DNA of 62,218 nt from Anthropogastromicrobium aceti (GCF_025567095.1 NZ_JAOQJH010000022.1); one strand, 5' to 3'. Positions 7,837 through 17,606 are shown, numbered from the stretch's first letter. Notes: generated by a model not told the origin, from the sequence alone. Numbers and translations are program-made.

Positions 7837-8643
7837 ATGAAACGATATTTAAAAAATAAAAGCTTTCTTACAGGAGCAATTCTGGCGTTTATTATGCTTG
7901 GGATGCTTGTTGTCAGCTTATTTTGGCTGCCATATGATCCAGAAGAAATGTATCTTGCACCAAAGCTGTCGCTTCCTAGCATATCACATCTTATGGGAAC
8001 AGATCAGTTTGGTCGAGATGTGATGAGCCGCATAATGAAGGGTATACAGGTATCATTTGGTATTGGTGTTGTCGTTGTAGCAGCAGGCGGACTTGTGGGA
8101 ACACTTCTTGGTGCCTGCTCTGGATATTTTGGCGGTTATGTCGATGAAGTGATTATGAAAATCGTGGACGCACAGATGGCATTTCCTGGGATTTTGCTCG
8201 CGTTAATGCTGATGTGTATATTTGGACGCGGTTTAAGCAATACGATTCTGGCATTGTCAATCATGTCCATTCCGCGTTTTGTACGTATGGCGCGAAGCGG
8301 ATTTTTAAAGCTTCGTGAAGCAGATTTTGTAAAAGCAGAGCGTGTCAGGGGAGCATCTGCACCGCGAATCATGTTTTTGCATATTTTGCTAAATCTATTC
8401 TCAGAGCTGACGGCAACTGCATCACTAACATTTGCGTCAGCTGTCATGTCAGAGGCAGGTTTAAGCTACTTAGGACTTGGTGTAGCACCGCCAAAGCCAA
8501 GTCTTGGACTGATGCTTTCAGATGCCCAGCAGACGCTTCTTATGGCACCATGGAACATTGCCATGCCAGCGATTGTGATTACATTGCTTGTCATGAGCTT
8601 TAATTTGATTGGAGACGGAATCCAGGAGGTGACTGAGCAATGA
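7837..8643 (+). CDS. ABC transporter permease, DppC/OppC type
   Basis: The 268-residue protein shows the DppC pattern: short N-terminal segment, first membrane helix, then HLMGTDQFGRDVMSRIMKG (the GTDxxGRD block). The EAA loop is FVKAERVRGASAPRIMFLHI near residues 165-184, and SYLGLGVAPPKPSLG precedes the last helices. It pairs with the DppB-type subunit to form the membrane channel. Its stop codon overlaps the start of the first ATPase gene (ATGA), showing translational coupling. Confidence 0.9.
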   Translation: MKRYLKNKSFLTGAILAFIMLGMLVVSLFWLPYDPEEMYLAPKLSLPSISHLMGTDQFGRDVMSRIMKGIQVSFGIGVVVVAAGGLVGTLLGACSGYFGGYVDEVIMKIVDAQMAFPGILLALMLMCIFGRGLSNTILALSIMSIPRFVRMARSGFLKLREADFVKAERVRGASAPRIMFLHILLNLFSELTATASLTFASAVMSEAGLSYLGLGVAPPKPSLGLMLSDAQQTLLMAPWNIAMPAIVITLLVMSFNLIGDGIQEVTEQ

Positions 8644-9641
8644 TTGAATTTAGGGCAGAACATTTTTCATTGGATTTTGAAAATGAAAAAAAGTGGTATC
8701 CGGCGGTGACAGATTTTAATATGCACATTGATGCAGGAGAGATGGTTGCACTGATAGGAGAGTCAGGCTGCGGAAAATCCATTACGGCGCTTTCTATGAT
8801 GGGCCTTCAGCCGCCAAATACACGCATTATGGGGCACATGTATTTAAATGGCGAAAATGGGCAAGAGGATTTAAATGAACTGACAAAAAAAGAGTGGACG
8901 TCAATTAGAGGAAAGCGTATTTCCATGATTTTTCAGGAGCCTATGACAGCTCTTAACCCACTTATTAAGGTAGGAAAACAGGTGCGTGAATGTCTTTTAA
9001 CTCACCAAAAGGGCATAAGTAAAAAAGAGGCAAAGAGCCTTGTTTTAGAACAGCTAAAAAGCGTTGGTCTTCCAGATGTGGAAGATCTGTATGAATGCTA
9101 TCCTCACCAGTTATCAGGTGGACAGCGCCAGCGAGTTATGATTGCAATGGCATTTATAAATAATCCAGCTCTTTTGATTGCCGATGAGCCAACAACTGCG
9201 CTTGATGTCACAATTCAGACGCAGATTATGGATTTGATGCGCCAGATGAATAAAAAAACTAATACAGCTATTCTTTTAATTTCTCATGATCTTGGCGTTG
9301 TAAGCCGTCTGTGCAGCCGTGTTTACATTATGTATGCGGGACGTATTGTGGAGAGTGGTCCGGTAGATGAAATTTTAACTAATCCGCTTCATCCATACAC
9401 AAAAGGCCTTGTAGAGGCGATTCCTGATATTACAAAGCGCGGAAAGCCATTAAAGGCTATACCAGGCAGTGTGCCTGGACTATATGCAAGAAATAATACA
9501 GGCTGCGGCTTTGCAGAAAGATGCGAGTACTGTACAAATAAGTGCCAAAAAGAAGTGCCGCCGCTAGTGCAGGAAGATGGACGCGCTGTAGCATGCTGGA
9601 ATAAAAACTTTGACTCAGGAAGGGGCAATACTCATGACTGA
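8640..9641 (+). CDS. ABC transporter ATP-binding protein, DppD/OppD type
   Basis: The 333-residue ATPase has Walker A GESGCGKS (residues 40-47), signature LSGGQRQR, Walker B LLIADEPTTALD and the switch His in LLISHDLG. The oligopeptide-type C-terminal extension carries a cysteine cluster (GCGFAERCEYCTNKC) that in some relatives binds Fe-S. It is coupled to the preceding permease by an ATGA overlap and overlaps the next ATPase gene by 8 bp. Together the two ATPases power import. Confidence 0.92.
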   Translation: MIEFRAEHFSLDFENEKKWYPAVTDFNMHIDAGEMVALIGESGCGKSITALSMMGLQPPNTRIMGHMYLNGENGQEDLNELTKKEWTSIRGKRISMIFQEPMTALNPLIKVGKQVRECLLTHQKGISKKEAKSLVLEQLKSVGLPDVEDLYECYPHQLSGGQRQRVMIAMAFINNPALLIADEPTTALDVTIQTQIMDLMRQMNKKTNTAILLISHDLGVVSRLCSRVYIMYAGRIVESGPVDEILTNPLHPYTKGLVEAIPDITKRGKPLKAIPGSVPGLYARNNTGCGFAERCEYCTNKCQKEVPPLVQEDGRAVACWNKNFDSGRGNTHD

Positions 9642-10590
9642 ACAAATAAAACAAAGACAGCCATTGATTGAGCTAAAAGATGTGACGAAAACATATCATG
9701 ACGGCAAGAGAAAAGACGTTTTTGCCGTATCAAATTTTAATCTGACGCTTTACGAGGGGGAGACACTTGGCCTTGTCGGAGAGTCTGGCTGTGGAAAATC
9801 AACTATCGGAAATATGCTTGTTCATCTTTTTACACCAGACGAAGGTTCAATTTTATTTCGTGGACAAGACATTGCTTCAATGAATGAGAGGGAGTTTCAT
9901 CCGCTTCGAAAAGAGATTCAGATGGTCTTTCAGGATCCATATTCTTCGCTTAATCCGAGAAAGAAAATTGGCTGGCTGTTAGAAGAACCGCTTAAGATTC
10001 ATAGAAAGGATATGAAAAAAGAAGAGCGAAAGGCAAAGGTAGAGGAAATATTAAAAGAAGTTGGGCTTGATGCAGAGTATGCAAACCGATATCCCAAAGA
10101 ACTTTCCGGCGGACAGCGCCAGCGTGTCAGCATTGCGCTTGCCTTTTTAATGAAGCCTTCCTTTATCGTGGCAGATGAGCCTGTCTCTGCACTTGATGTT
10201 TCGGTGCAGGCACAGATCTTAAATTTAATGCGTGAGCTGCAGGAAAAATATAAGCTGACATCCCTTTTCATTTCACATGATCTTGGTGTCGTTTCATATT
10301 TGTCCGACCGTATAGGTGTTATGTATTTGGGTCATCTTGTTGAGCTTGGTACGGCAAAGGAGATTTTAGAACATCCAGCACACCCATACACAAAAGCATT
10401 ATTTCATGCAAATGAGAAGGTGGTAGTGGGCGAGATTCCGAGCCCATCAGATCCGCCATCGGGATGTCCATTTCACACCAGATGTGAGTATTGCACCGAG
10501 CGATGCAAAACAGAAATGCCGCAGATGCGAACACTTTCGGGTGATGAATACGATGTTCACATTGCGGCATGTCATGGTATACCAGTGTAA
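9634..10590 (+). CDS. ABC transporter ATP-binding protein, DppF/OppF type
   Basis: The 318-residue partner ATPase shows Walker A GESGCGKS, Q-loop MVFQDPYSSLNPR, signature LSGGQRQR, Walker B FIVADEPVSALD and the C-terminal Cys block CPFHTRCEYCTERC. The ATG at 9634, preceded by AGGAAGGGG, is chosen over an upstream TTG. It overlaps the end of the first ATPase gene. It ends the five-gene operon (binding protein, two permeases, two ATPases) and converges on the MATE gene with a 27-bp gap that holds no evident terminator. Confidence 0.92.
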   Translation: MTEQIKQRQPLIELKDVTKTYHDGKRKDVFAVSNFNLTLYEGETLGLVGESGCGKSTIGNMLVHLFTPDEGSILFRGQDIASMNEREFHPLRKEIQMVFQDPYSSLNPRKKIGWLLEEPLKIHRKDMKKEERKAKVEEILKEVGLDAEYANRYPKELSGGQRQRVSIALAFLMKPSFIVADEPVSALDVSVQAQILNLMRELQEKYKLTSLFISHDLGVVSYLSDRIGVMYLGHLVELGTAKEILEHPAHPYTKALFHANEKVVVGEIPSPSDPPSGCPFHTRCEYCTERCKTEMPQMRTLSGDEYDVHIAACHGIPV

Positions 10591-10617
10591 CTGCATAGCA
10601 ATCCGTTGGTATCAAAT

Positions 10618-11976
10618 TTAATTTTCAGAGCGAATTGCCTTTTGCTTCCACTTTCCTGATGCATAGCGAAGCAGGCATACGATAGATACTACAAGCCAGG
10701 TAAATCCCGTTGTAATCCATATGCCCCAGAAGCCAATCTTTGGTATCTTTGTTAAAACACAGGAGAAAAGCAGACGGCAGATCACCTCGGTCAGTCCATT
10801 AATTACGGAAAATCCAGCATCGCCGCATCCGTTTAAAATACCTCTTGGAATATAGATCATTCCAAGGAAGAAATAACATACACTTGTAATGCGAAGTGCG
10901 GATGCGCTAAGTGCAATAACGTCGGTTTCTTTGACAAAGAGACCGGCGATATTTTTTCCGAAAATAAACATGATAGGAATCATAATGGCACTAAAAATTC
11001 CAGCAATATAGATGGACTTTTTAAAGCCAAGCTTCACACGGTCTGTATTGCCGGCACCCATATTTTGACCAGCGTATGTCGTGAGAGCTGTGCAAAGAGA
11101 GTTGTACGGCTGGTTGATCAGCTGCTCAATACGGTTTGTGATCGTGAAAGCAGACACAACAGTGGAACCAAAGCTGTTGACAACATACTGCAGCGCAATA
11201 CATGAGAGTGCTATCATGCTGCCCTGAAGTGCAATCGGAACACCAAGTCGATATGATGTGCCGATAATTGAAAAATTAGGCTTTAGCTGCTCCCTTGTCA
11301 TGCGAAAATATGGAACCTTTTTAAATGCATAGATTAGGCTTACGACAGCAGACAGTGTCTGTGAAAGAATAGTCGCAAATGCCACACCAAATACTCCAAG
11401 ATGAAATACAACGACAAAGAGAAGATCTAAGAGCACGTTGCAAATGCTTGCCATGATTAGAAAGTAAAGTGGTGTTTTTGAATTGCCAAGTGCCTGCAAA
11501 ATTGAAGAGACACCATTATAGAGTGTGATTGCGACAATTCCTAGGCAAGTTGTTCGCATGTAGATGATAGAGTTATCTATGATATCCTCTGGAGTCTTTA
11601 ATAGGCGAAGTGCGGCAGGAGCAATCAGATAACACACAACGCTTACCACAACAGCAGTAAAAATTAATACATAGAATGAGTTTGCAATAGTTGCGCGAAC
11701 CTGATCGAATTGTTTGGCACCGTAATTTTGTGAGACAATTATACCGATTCCAAGGGCAAGACCAGATGAAAGTGAGAAAAACAGCCAGCTTATTGAGCCA
11801 CAGGCACCGACAGCACCAAGCGCATTAGAACCAACGAAATTTCCCACTACAACTGTATCAACCATGTTATATAACTGCTGAAAAATGTTGCCAATAATTA
11901 AAGGAATTGAGAAGGTCAGAATTAGTCTGACCGGGCTGCCCTTTGTCATGTCGGCAGTATTTGATGAAGGCTTCAT
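10618..11976 (-). CDS. MATE family efflux transporter
   Basis: A 452-residue polytopic membrane protein of about 12 helices with duplicated MatE modules. It starts MTKGSPVRLILTFSIPLIIGNIFQQLYNMVDT and contains GSNALGAVGACGSI and the second-half NRIEQLINQPYNSL. MATE proteins export cationic drugs or metabolites using Na+ or H+. The start follows GGGAGGG at good spacing. The gene lies downstream of the serine hydrolase gene on the same strand with about 100 bp between them. Substrate unknown. Confidence 0.9.
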   Translation of the reverse strand: MKPSSNTADMTKGSPVRLILTFSIPLIIGNIFQQLYNMVDTVVVGNFVGSNALGAVGACGSISWLFFSLSSGLALGIGIIVSQNYGAKQFDQVRATIANSFYVLIFTAVVVSVVCYLIAPAALRLLKTPEDIIDNSIIYMRTTCLGIVAITLYNGVSSILQALGNSKTPLYFLIMASICNVLLDLLFVVVFHLGVFGVAFATILSQTLSAVVSLIYAFKKVPYFRMTREQLKPNFSIIGTSYRLGVPIALQGSMIALSCIALQYVVNSFGSTVVSAFTITNRIEQLINQPYNSLCTALTTYAGQNMGAGNTDRVKLGFKKSIYIAGIFSAIMIPIMFIFGKNIAGLFVKETDVIALSASALRITSVCYFFLGMIYIPRGILNGCGDAGFSVINGLTEVICRLLFSCVLTKIPKIGFWGIWITTGFTWLVVSIVCLLRYASGKWKQKAIRSEN

Positions 11977-12077
11977 ATATATTCCCTCCCTAATGTATAG
12001 TCTGCCTTTTTTTTAACATGGCAAAAGCCCGTTGTAAATGGACTATTTTTGCTTAAATTTAGCTTAAAAGATAGATA

Positions 12078-13718
12078 TTATTGTCTAGTTCCGTACAGAT
12101 GACCTGAAAACTCTCCAAATAGCGTTTCTTCCTGCTTGCGAAGGAAAACAGTAATATCTGATTCTCCAAATACAGCCTGAATATGGATAGAGCCAACAGA
12201 GGTATCAAGCAGGTGAACACGGATATAAAGCATGTTTTCGCTAAGCCATTCTGCGCTTGCTGCATAATGCATAGAAACAGGCACAGGCTCATCGGCACGG
12301 TTTCCCATATGTGTAGTCATATTAAGTGTACCTTCTTTTAAAGCACCAAATCCAAATTCAAAAGTCACTGGGGAATCTACAGTGGAATCCACTATGGATG
12401 GAAAAACATGGCACTTTAGTGATACTTTTCCAGTACATGATGGCGTCAGTGGCTCACTCATCTCAAATGAAATCTCATCCCAAATTGTTTCATTTATGAT
12501 GTTTTTATCAAGTGCCTCTGCAGCGTCAGAAGCCTTTTTGATTACATATGTCCATTCAAAACTTGACATAATTGGCCTGAAATTTGTCAAAAAACTTGTG
12601 TTTATGTCATTGACATTTTCAAATTTGTTGTTCCACGCCTCAGAAGCAGCTTTATTATGGTTAAGCGGTCGCATTGCAAGCTTACTCATAAATTGCTCAA
12701 AAGCAAGTTTTTCTTCGTCAGATGGTGTCCATGGAGATTGCCTTTTTTCTAACTCAGGGAGAATGTGACAAAAAATAGCATCGTAGATGACCTGATTGCC
12801 GCCCTGATAGCCTTGAGTGTCAGCAGTTGTCACGATTGCCGTGTTATATTCTGGCAAAAGAATAGCAAGCTGACCGCCCATTCCGTAGCAAACGATTGAG
12901 TTATGTTCACCAATCCAAAACTGTAATCCATAACCCTGGCTTTCAGATGGAACGGGACCTGTGACACATGTTGCTGTCTGAAATGAGGTCGATTCTTTAA
13001 TATAATCAGCCGAAATATACTGTTTTCCATTTAACTTTCCGTTATTTAAGATCAAAAGTGCAAAGAGCATCAAATCGCGTGAGGTTGCCATAAGACCAGA
13101 ACCGCCCATACTAACGCCAAAACCATCTGTAAGACAATAGGCCTCTTTTGAGAAACCGATTTCGTTTAAAACTTTGTTTCGAAGGTAGTCAAGCATTTTC
13201 ATGCCGGTCAGCTTTTCTACAAGAGCGCACAGTGTATGTGAGGAAGATGTATCATAGTGAAACACAGTTCCAGGCTTATGTGTAGGAGCTACGGTAAAAA
13301 AGCTTTTAACCCAGTCTGTTTTTGAACTGAATTTATCGTAAGTAGTTGAAGCGTGGCAGGAACGCATGGAGAGCATGTCGCGGATTGTGGTGGCAAGAAG
13401 CCATGGATGTGCCTCGGAAGTGTTCGGAACGTATTCTGGGAAAAATTTTACAATAGAATCATCAAGAGACAGGCGGCCTTCCTCCTGTAAAAATCCAATT
13501 GCGATGCTTACGAAGCTTTTTGTGACAGAAAACATCCGATGAAGGTCATTTTTCTTTACTGGTGCATAGTAGCCTTCTGCAACAAGACAGTTATCTTTGC
13601 AGAATAGAAAGCTGTGCATGGAAATTCCTCGTGCATCGATTTCGCGTAAAGCGTCCATGATGCAGGAAGCAGATATGCCTGTTGCTTCAGGAAATGTGGT
13701 GCTTGTAATTGTATTCAT
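12078..13718 (-). CDS. Serine hydrolase, beta-lactamase/penicillin-binding-protein class C fold
   Basis: A 546-residue protein whose N-terminal half is a class-C beta-lactamase-like domain: nucleophile motif S64-V-T-K67 in MFSVTKSFVS, DDSIVKFFPEYVP and LSMRS blocks, a tyrosine segment FHYDTSSSHTL in place of the usual YxN, and GFGVSMGGSGLMATSRDLM. The C-terminal 200 residues are a beta-rich domain of unknown role. No signal peptide is visible, so it may be a cytoplasmic esterase or amidase rather than a beta-lactamase. The ATG at 13718 is used; a TTG nine bases upstream sits closer to AGGAGG and is possible. It is a paralog of the gene at 39875. Confidence 0.82.
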   Translation of the reverse strand: MNTITSTTFPEATGISASCIMDALREIDARGISMHSFLFCKDNCLVAEGYYAPVKKNDLHRMFSVTKSFVSIAIGFLQEEGRLSLDDSIVKFFPEYVPNTSEAHPWLLATTIRDMLSMRSCHASTTYDKFSSKTDWVKSFFTVAPTHKPGTVFHYDTSSSHTLCALVEKLTGMKMLDYLRNKVLNEIGFSKEAYCLTDGFGVSMGGSGLMATSRDLMLFALLILNNGKLNGKQYISADYIKESTSFQTATCVTGPVPSESQGYGLQFWIGEHNSIVCYGMGGQLAILLPEYNTAIVTTADTQGYQGGNQVIYDAIFCHILPELEKRQSPWTPSDEEKLAFEQFMSKLAMRPLNHNKAASEAWNNKFENVNDINTSFLTNFRPIMSSFEWTYVIKKASDAAEALDKNIINETIWDEISFEMSEPLTPSCTGKVSLKCHVFPSIVDSTVDSPVTFEFGFGALKEGTLNMTTHMGNRADEPVPVSMHYAASAEWLSENMLYIRVHLLDTSVGSIHIQAVFGESDITVFLRKQEETLFGEFSGHLYGTRQ

Positions 13719-13748
13719 AAATAACAAAAATCCTCCTTCTTTTTGTTC

Positions 13749-13777
13749 AGTATAACGAATTAATTATGAAGTGTCAA
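13749..13777 (-). promoter_or_regulatory. Promoter of the serine hydrolase gene
   Basis: On the minus strand -35 TTGACA (13777-13772) and -10 TATACT (13754-13749) are 17 bp apart, just upstream of the AAGGAGG site. Confidence 0.8.
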
Positions 13778-13869
13778 TTTAAGAACACAGAAAAAACAAA
13801 GAAAAGAATTAAAAGTGACGGAAACTTATTAGGAAAGAAAACGCTTATTAGTAAAAATTAAAAAACTAC

Positions 13870-13898
13870 TTGTAATTTTATCGTTTACGTAGTAGAAT
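13870..13898 (+). promoter_or_regulatory. Promoter of the LplABC-type operon
   Basis: -35 TTGTAA (13870-13875) and -10 TAGAAT (13893-13898) with a 17-bp spacer. The predicted transcription start falls inside the direct repeat that follows. Confidence 0.65.
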
Positions 13899-13932
13899 GA
13901 TAAACAAAGATGTTGTGATAAACAACAGATGT
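13898..13932 (+). repeat. Tandem direct repeat at the transcription start, candidate operator
   Basis: TGATAAACAAAGATGT (13898-13913) is repeated as TGATAAACAACAGATGT (13916-13932), one base longer. The spacing of 18 bp puts both copies on nearly the same DNA face. Position just downstream of the -10 box suggests a repressor site. Confidence 0.5.
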
Positions 13933-13954
13933 ATATCTGAAGGAGGATTTCTAA

Positions 13955-15445
13955 ATGGAGAAAAGAAAACTGATGGCACTAGCATCAAGTGCTGCAATGG
14001 TAATGGCTTCTATGGGCATTGCACCAGCTGTTATGGCAGATGAGGTAGAAAAGCCGGAGAAGATCACAGTAATGTTTGACGGTACCGTTTTCACACAGGA
14101 GAACGGACAGGCAGAGTTCGAGGCAAGATGGGAAGAGCTTACCGGTATTGACCTGCAGATCATTCAGCCAGACCATTCCCAGTACTATGATGTATTAGGT
14201 CAGACTATCGCAGGCGGCGATTGGCCGGATGTTGTTCTGTTAGGTTCTACATACTACGCTAGCTACGCAGCAGAGGGCGTTCTTTGGGATATGACAGAAG
14301 CATATGACAACTCCGAGCTCAAGGAGCGTATTACCGACCAGAGCGTTATCGATGGTTTAAAGATTGATGGTTCTCTGTACGGAATTTCTCCTGCAAGAGG
14401 AAATGGCTGCATCACTTATGTAAAGAAGGCATGGTTAGATAACTGTGGATTAGAGGTTCCGACTACTTATGATGAGTATCTGGCAATGCTTGAGGCATTT
14501 ACCACTGGCGATCCAGATGGAAATGGTGTTGACGGCGATACATATGGTGTATCTTCTGCAGGTCTGATCGGAACTGAGGCTCCATATACAAACTATCTGC
14601 CGGAGTTCTATCAGGATGCTTACCCGAGCTTCTACAAGAATGATGAAGGCGTATGGGTAGATGGATTCACAGAGGATTCCATGAAGGCTGCTTTAGAGAG
14701 ATTAAAGAGTGCATACGAGGCTGGCTACATTGATAAGGAGTCTCTGACTAATGCAACATCTGACTGCCGTACCAAGTTCTATGAGGATAAGTTTGGTGTA
14801 TTCACATACTGGGCAGGAACATGGGCAACCAACTTAAAGACAAATCTTGAGGCAAATGGTCTTGACAGTGAGCTTGTAGCAATCCCGCCGATCGAGGAGC
14901 TTGGCGCTTATACAGAGCGTGTTGCACCGGCTTGGTGTATTACTGAGGCTTGCTCAAATCCAGAGGGTGTATATAAATACTTTATCGAGAGCATGTTAGA
15001 TGGCGGCGATATGCAGTTCTTATGGACATATGGTGTAGAGGGTGTTCACTGGTCAACAGCAGCTGAGGAAGTTTGCGGTGTTAAATACGAGGAAGGCCAG
15101 TTCCATATGTTAGAGAACAGAGAGAAAGAGGGAACTGTTTACACAAAGAACCACATCGATCCAATGCTTGCAGTTGCTCCGCTTGAGAACGATCCAAAGG
15201 CAGAGGCAGTAGCAGAAGAAGCAAAGGTTTCTGCAGAGACTTTCCAGGAACACAGCAAGATGGCTCAGCTGGTTGTTTCTACTGATGAGATGGCAGAGTA
15301 TAACGGTGATCTTACCACACTTAAGAATGAAGTAATCGCTAAGGTTGTTACTCAGGGCATGAGCGTTGAGGATGGTATGGCATACTTCGATCAGCAGGGT
15401 GGAAATAACTGGTCTCAGAAGATTGTTGATTCTCTGAACAACTAA
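13955..15445 (+). CDS. Sugar ABC transporter substrate-binding protein (LplA-like, family 1)
   Basis: The 496-residue family 1 solute-binding protein has the pattern EARWEELTGIDLQI, a GGDWPDVVLL block, GSLYGISPARGNG and YVKKAWLDNCGLEVPTTYDEYLAML. The signal peptide (MEKRKLMALASSAAMVMASM…VMADEV) has a type I site (VMA/DE) and no lipobox cysteine. The following two genes encode the matching LplB/LplC-type permeases; no ATPase gene is present, as usual for CUT1 importers that share an MsmK-type ATPase. Preceded by AAGGAGG. The substrate is probably an oligosaccharide but cannot be named. Confidence 0.88.
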   Translation: MEKRKLMALASSAAMVMASMGIAPAVMADEVEKPEKITVMFDGTVFTQENGQAEFEARWEELTGIDLQIIQPDHSQYYDVLGQTIAGGDWPDVVLLGSTYYASYAAEGVLWDMTEAYDNSELKERITDQSVIDGLKIDGSLYGISPARGNGCITYVKKAWLDNCGLEVPTTYDEYLAMLEAFTTGDPDGNGVDGDTYGVSSAGLIGTEAPYTNYLPEFYQDAYPSFYKNDEGVWVDGFTEDSMKAALERLKSAYEAGYIDKESLTNATSDCRTKFYEDKFGVFTYWAGTWATNLKTNLEANGLDSELVAIPPIEELGAYTERVAPAWCITEACSNPEGVYKYFIESMLDGGDMQFLWTYGVEGVHWSTAAEEVCGVKYEEGQFHMLENREKEGTVYTKNHIDPMLAVAPLENDPKAEAVAEEAKVSAETFQEHSKMAQLVVSTDEMAEYNGDLTTLKNEVIAKVVTQGMSVEDGMAYFDQQGGNNWSQKIVDSLNN

Positions 15446-15521
15446 TCAGTCCCAAACCTGACTTGCATGCACTAAGTTAAAAGCGTATGCAGGATAATTG
15501 ATTTGTATGACAGACGGATAG

Positions 15522-15566
15522 CTGCTGGGAGGCATATCAATAAATTTGACTCTCAGCAGTTTTTTT
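15522..15566 (+). terminator. Hairpin between LplA-like gene and its permeases
   Basis: CTGCTGGGAG pairs with CTCTCAGCAG (one G-U) followed by seven T. It again lies between the binding-protein gene and the permease genes. Confidence 0.75.
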
Positions 15567-15681
15567 GTCTCTCAGATAGATGGAAGAAGCGCACATACAG
15601 TGAGATTTCTGACATCATTTTTTGATGCAGGAAAAATCCGAAGCATCTAAGTTTACAAATATAATAAAAAAGGAGAAGACG

Positions 15682-16653
15682 ATGGCAAAAAAGAACACTA
15701 TAACGCTCCCAGACGGGACTGTTGTATCACACAAGAAGCCACTCAAAGAGCAGATGTATAAGTACAGATGGTTCTATTTGATGTTCCTTCCTGTATTCAT
15801 CTTTGTAGTAGTATTCTACTATCTGCCAATGTTCGGTATTGTTTATTCATTTACCGAGTACAAGCTGATTAAAGATCCTGTATGGACAGGATTCAAAAAC
15901 TTTGAGACACTGTTTTCAAAGCCAATGTTCTGGCGTGCATTTAAAAATACGCTGTTTTTAAGTATCTCTAAGCTGCTTTTGAATACATTTGCAGCAGTAG
16001 TTGTTTCCCTGTTATTAAACGAGATTATAAACGTTCATTTTAAGAAGGTTGCACAGACAATTATTTATCTGCCGCATTTCTTATCTTGGGTTGTTACAGC
16101 ATCTGTTTTTGGTTTGATTCTTTCACCATCAAGCCAGGGTCTTGTAAACTCTTTCCTTGTTTCAATCGGTGTGGTTGAAAAAGGAAGCGAGATTTATTTC
16201 CTTGGAAGCTTAAAGTGGTGGACACCAGCATTCTTCGTTATTAACGTATGGAAGGATACAGGATGGCAGACCATTATCATCATGGCAACACTTGTTGGTA
16301 TCAGTCAGGAAATTTATGAAGCTGCTGGTATTGATGGAGCAGGACGCTGGAAGAAGATGTGGTACATCACCATGCCGGCACTGGCAAACACTATCATCAC
16401 TGTTATCATCCTGAACTTGGCAAAGGTTCTTAACTTGTTCGAGTCTGTATTCGTATTACAGAATGATGCTGTTATGGAAAAGGCCGAGGTTATTCAGACA
16501 TATGTTTACAACCAGACCTTCAACAGCGGCGGTATTCCAAACTATGGTTATACCACAGCGGTAGGTTTGTTCAAGTCACTTGTCGGATGCGTACTCGTAT
16601 TGATCTGTAACTACATCAGTAAGAAGGTTCGCAACGGACGCGGTATTGTTTAA
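15682..16653 (+). CDS. Sugar ABC transporter permease, LplB type
   Basis: A 323-residue CUT1 permease: YRWFYLMFLPVFIFVVVFYYLP, FGIVYSFTEYKLIKDPVWTGF, and the EAA loop EIYEAAGIDGAGRWKKMWYI. About six membrane helices. The ATG at 15682, preceded by AAAGGAG, is preferred; an upstream ATG reading only adds leader sequence next to the hairpin. It should pair with the next permease and a shared ATPase encoded elsewhere. Confidence 0.9.
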   Translation: MAKKNTITLPDGTVVSHKKPLKEQMYKYRWFYLMFLPVFIFVVVFYYLPMFGIVYSFTEYKLIKDPVWTGFKNFETLFSKPMFWRAFKNTLFLSISKLLLNTFAAVVVSLLLNEIINVHFKKVAQTIIYLPHFLSWVVTASVFGLILSPSSQGLVNSFLVSIGVVEKGSEIYFLGSLKWWTPAFFVINVWKDTGWQTIIIMATLVGISQEIYEAAGIDGAGRWKKMWYITMPALANTIITVIILNLAKVLNLFESVFVLQNDAVMEKAEVIQTYVYNQTFNSGGIPNYGYTTAVGLFKSLVGCVLVLICNYISKKVRNGRGIV

Positions 16654-16668
16654 GGAGGTGGAGAACAA

Positions 16669-17511
16669 ATGAAAGATCGTCCAAAGATTAGACTTTTTAA
16701 TGTGATTAATGGAATCCTTTTTATTCTGATCTCCATTATCATGCTGATTCCGATTTATAAGGTATTAGTCGATTCCTTCGACTTAAGCTCTGCTTATGGT
16801 ATGAGATTGTGGCCAAAGCAGTTTGGTTTGGCTGGATATGCGAGTGTACTGTCAAACCCGACCCTGTATCGTCCTTTGTTGATTTCTGTTGGAACAACAC
16901 TGGTAGGTACATTCCTTGGTCTTGCACTTTCCACACTTGGTGCATACGTTCTTATTCAGTGGGATATGCCGGGAAGAACATTCTTTGCAAACTTCCTGTT
17001 GTTTACCATGATCTTCAACGGTGGTATGATCCCGACTTACTTGGTTATGAAAAATTTAGGTTTAACCAACAACCTGCTCGGTGTTGTACTTCTTCCGGCA
17101 ATCAATATTTATAACCTCGTTTTGATGAGAAACTTCTTCGAGGGTATTCCGCAGAGCTTGTTTGAGGCAGCAACGCTTGATGGATGTACGCCAATGGCAA
17201 CATTTATTAAGGTTGTACTTCCGCTTTCCAAGGCAGCACTTGCTTCCATCGGTCTGATGTTTGCAGTTGCTTACTGGAATGATTACACCAATTACAAGTT
17301 GTACATTACTGATTCTAGCCTCTATAACTTCCAGATGAAGTTAAGAAGTATCATGATGGGTAGTGATCTTCCGCAGGCAAACGGCGGTGCAACTGAGAAT
17401 ACCGTAAAGAGTGCGGCAATTATCATTGCAATTTTACCATTCATGATTCTGTATCCGTTCCTGCAGAAATACTTCGTAAAGGGTGTTAACGTAGGTGCTG
17501 TAAAGGGTTAA
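16669..17511 (+). CDS. Sugar ABC transporter permease, LplC type
   Basis: A 280-residue CUT1 permease. FNGGMIPTYLVMKNLGL and the EAA loop SLFEAATLDGCTPMATFIKV are typical, and the C-terminus FLQKYFVKGVNVGAVKG is the LplC/YtcP signature. The start follows AAGGAGGTGG, 15 bp after the LplB stop. A terminator follows directly, closing the three-gene operon. Confidence 0.9.
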   Translation: MKDRPKIRLFNVINGILFILISIIMLIPIYKVLVDSFDLSSAYGMRLWPKQFGLAGYASVLSNPTLYRPLLISVGTTLVGTFLGLALSTLGAYVLIQWDMPGRTFFANFLLFTMIFNGGMIPTYLVMKNLGLTNNLLGVVLLPAINIYNLVLMRNFFEGIPQSLFEAATLDGCTPMATFIKVVLPLSKAALASIGLMFAVAYWNDYTNYKLYITDSSLYNFQMKLRSIMMGSDLPQANGGATENTVKSAAIIIAILPFMILYPFLQKYFVKGVNVGAVKG

Positions 17512-17523
17512 AAACAAATAAAA

Positions 17524-17558
17524 GGTGCGCTGTTGTCTTCGGATAACAGCGCCGTTTT
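17524..17558 (+). terminator. Intrinsic terminator of the LplABC operon
   Basis: GCGCTGTT (17527-17534) pairs with AACAGCGC (17545-17552) and is followed by CGTTTTTG. Confidence 0.75.
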
Positions 17559-17606
17559 TGATTAAAAGAGGGTTTGAATAATAGAACTTAGGAAGGGCTG
17601 GCTGTT

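Noticed and set aside
10591..10617. Terminator between the Dpp-type operon and the MATE gene
   Set aside because: No inverted repeat with a T-run could be found in these 27 bp in either direction.
13898..13932. The repeated TGATAAACAA units as a CRISPR or longer tandem array
   Set aside because: Only two copies with a 2-bp gap; no further units on either side.
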